Origin: Nitrosospira sp.
GTDB taxonomy: Bacteria; Pseudomonadota; Gammaproteobacteria; Burkholderiales; Nitrosomonadaceae
NCBI GenBank assembly: GCA_030453055.1
Contig: JAKDLC010000018.1
Span: 1-15,405, forward strand
Length of the DNA: 15,405 bases
Reading direction: 5' to 3'
Shown: positions 14,694-15,405 of the stretch, one piece after another
How positions within the stretch are numbered: position 1 is the stretch's first letter
Layout: every line of letters starts with the position of its first letter
The notes under the pieces: generated by a model
Database searches by the model: none
What the model saw: only the letters and a program-made list of their open reading frames with translations
What the model was told of the DNA's origin: nothing
Position numbers and translations under genes: made by a program

Positions 14694-15106
14694 ACCTGTT
14701 TTTCTCTTATCTCGTCGAGGGTCTTGCAGTCTATGCAGAGGGTGGCGGTAGGGCGGGCTTCAAGGCCTTTCAGGCCGATTTCAATGCCGCAGCTGTCACA
14801 ATAACCATAGTCACCCGTATCTATTTTAGCGATGGTCTCGTCAATTTTCTTGATCAGCTTGCGTTCACGGTCACGATTGCGCAGCTCCAGCGCCATGTCC
14901 GATTCCTGAGTAGCGCGATCATTGGGATCGGCGAAGATCGTCGCTTCGTCCTGCATGGTGTGCACCGTGAGATCTATATCTTGTCCCAACTCAACTTTAA
15001 TGCCTTCCAGGATGTGGCGGAAATGCAGCAGCTGCCTGGAACTCATGTAGCTTTCCCCTTTCTTCGGTTTGTAAGAAGTGGCTTGTTTACTCAGTTCTTG
15101 CGGCAT
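14684..15106 (-). CDS. dksA: RNA polymerase-binding transcription factor DksA
   Basis: DksA binds the secondary channel of RNA polymerase and, with ppGpp, controls rRNA and biosynthetic promoters during the stringent response. The 140 residues show the expected order: a basic N-terminus, a coiled coil whose tip carries DPNDRATQESD with the two conserved Asp residues, the ELRNRDRERKLIKKI helix, and a zinc finger CDSC...CIDC with the CX2CX17CX2C spacing intact. The end CKTLDEIREKQ is also typical. ATG at 15104-15106 is selected because AAGGA (complement of about 15116-15121) lies about nine bases before it. The frame is open to 15196, but those 30 residues are not family-like and lack a ribosome-binding site. 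It converges on pnp. Confidence 0.96.
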   Translation of the reverse strand: MPQELSKQATSYKPKKGESYMSSRQLLHFRHILEGIKVELGQDIDLTVHTMQDEATIFADPNDRATQESDMALELRNRDRERKLIKKIDETIAKIDTGDYGYCDSCGIEIGLKGLEARPTATLCIDCKTLDEIREKQVAK

Positions 15107-15167
15107 TTTTCGGATTCCTTTTATATTTCCGGAGACGTATGAAGACGCTTTTTTCCAGGTTGAAAAT

Positions 15168-15187
15168 CCATCCTGAAAACCATCCTG
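15168..15187 (-). repeat. 12-base-period direct repeat in the dksA leader
   Basis: CCATCCTG on the + strand occurs at 15168-15175 and 15180-15187, with flanking AAAA, giving two near-identical 12-base units (CAGGATGG plus TTTT on the - strand). It lies about 60-80 bases before the dksA start, in the leader. Confidence 0.5.
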
Positions 15188-15288
15188 CGGCAGCACGAAT
15201 TCTTGCAGAATTTTCGTTGCTTGGGTATACCCTTGTAAAAAAATAAATATTGGAATGATTCAGGCGGGATAAAGATTGGCTGTTGCAG

Positions 15289-15318
15289 ATTCTATGCTCA
15301 TTTTTTACGCGCTCTCAG
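15289..15318 (-). promoter_or_regulatory. Candidate sigma70 promoter of dksA
   Basis: Read on the - strand, CTGAGA (complement of 15313-15318) and TAGAAT (complement of 15289-15294) are 18 bases apart, matching consensus at four and five of six positions. The leader would be roughly 175 bases. The remaining sequence of this 299-base upstream region is AT-rich (15226-15260) and shows no coding frame I would defend. Confidence 0.3.
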
Positions 15319-15349
15319 GACTTCTGGTGCCAGCGGGCGACATCACCGA

Positions 15350-15380
15350 CGCCAGGTGCGACAAATTGTCGCACCTGGCG
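15350..15380. promoter_or_regulatory. Perfect 31-base palindrome upstream of dksA
   Basis: CGCCAGGTGCGACAA (15350-15364), a central A, and TTGTCGCACCTGGCG (15366-15380) form a perfect inverted repeat with 15-base arms. No T-run follows on either strand, so it is not a standard terminator. It lies about 32 bases upstream of the candidate dksA -35 element and close to whatever gene lies beyond the right edge. It could be an operator for a dimeric regulator, a cruciform, or a transcript end for the neighbouring gene. Confidence 0.6.
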
Positions 15381-15405
15381 AAGATTTGTGTTAAGGTACA
15401 ACCGT

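Noticed and set aside
15107..15196. Upstream extension of dksA
   Set aside because: It lies across the leader repeat, is not family-like, and the ATG at 15104-15106 has the ribosome-binding site.

Overview
The window reads as chromosomal DNA of a Gram-negative betaproteobacterium, most likely from the Nitrosomonadales (Nitrosospira/Nitrosomonas-like). This rests on the trpD-trpC order, an OmpC-type porin with a terminal Phe, DksA, rpsO-pnp, and a hopanoid (hpn) cluster of the type found in ammonia oxidisers and relatives. The taxonomic call is inference from protein flavour, not from a marker gene. Base composition is moderately GC-rich throughout, and I see no insertion sequence, prophage, tRNA, rRNA or CRISPR array. 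Most genes lie on the + strand; only dksA is on the - strand.

Layout. (1) 1-1998: the end of a trp operon. trpD and trpC overlap by 8 bases, and both carry in-frame expansions that normal family members lack. (2) 1999-3611: a monocistronic outer-membrane porin with a structured leader and a textbook UUCG-loop terminator. (3) 3612-11945: a hopanoid cluster, hpnH - hpnM - hpnN - mlaA - shc - hpnG. Shc cyclises squalene, HpnH adds adenosine to the hopene, and HpnG removes adenine to give the ribosyl side chain. HpnN (RND exporter), HpnM (MlaC-like periplasmic protein) and MlaA (outer-membrane lipoprotein) look like a transport route from inner to outer membrane. The mlaA reading frame is broken by a one-base frameshift near 9021-9030, although both halves are well conserved in sequence. 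(4) 11946-14631: rpsO and pnp, with a good sigma70 promoter, an intergenic hairpin like the RNase III substrate of other rpsO-pnp operons, and a strong terminator. (5) 14645-15405: dksA on the - strand, its leader and a candidate promoter, then a perfect 15-base-arm palindrome at the right edge.

The observations most worth following are the clustered in-frame expansions in trpD/trpC (including a palindromic repeat translated inside IGP synthase), the combined HpnN-HpnM-MlaA route with its frameshift, the small leader reading frames before hpnH, and the long perfect palindrome upstream of dksA. I found no clearly new multi-gene system; the window is mainly conserved housekeeping and lipid genes with some unusual local structure.
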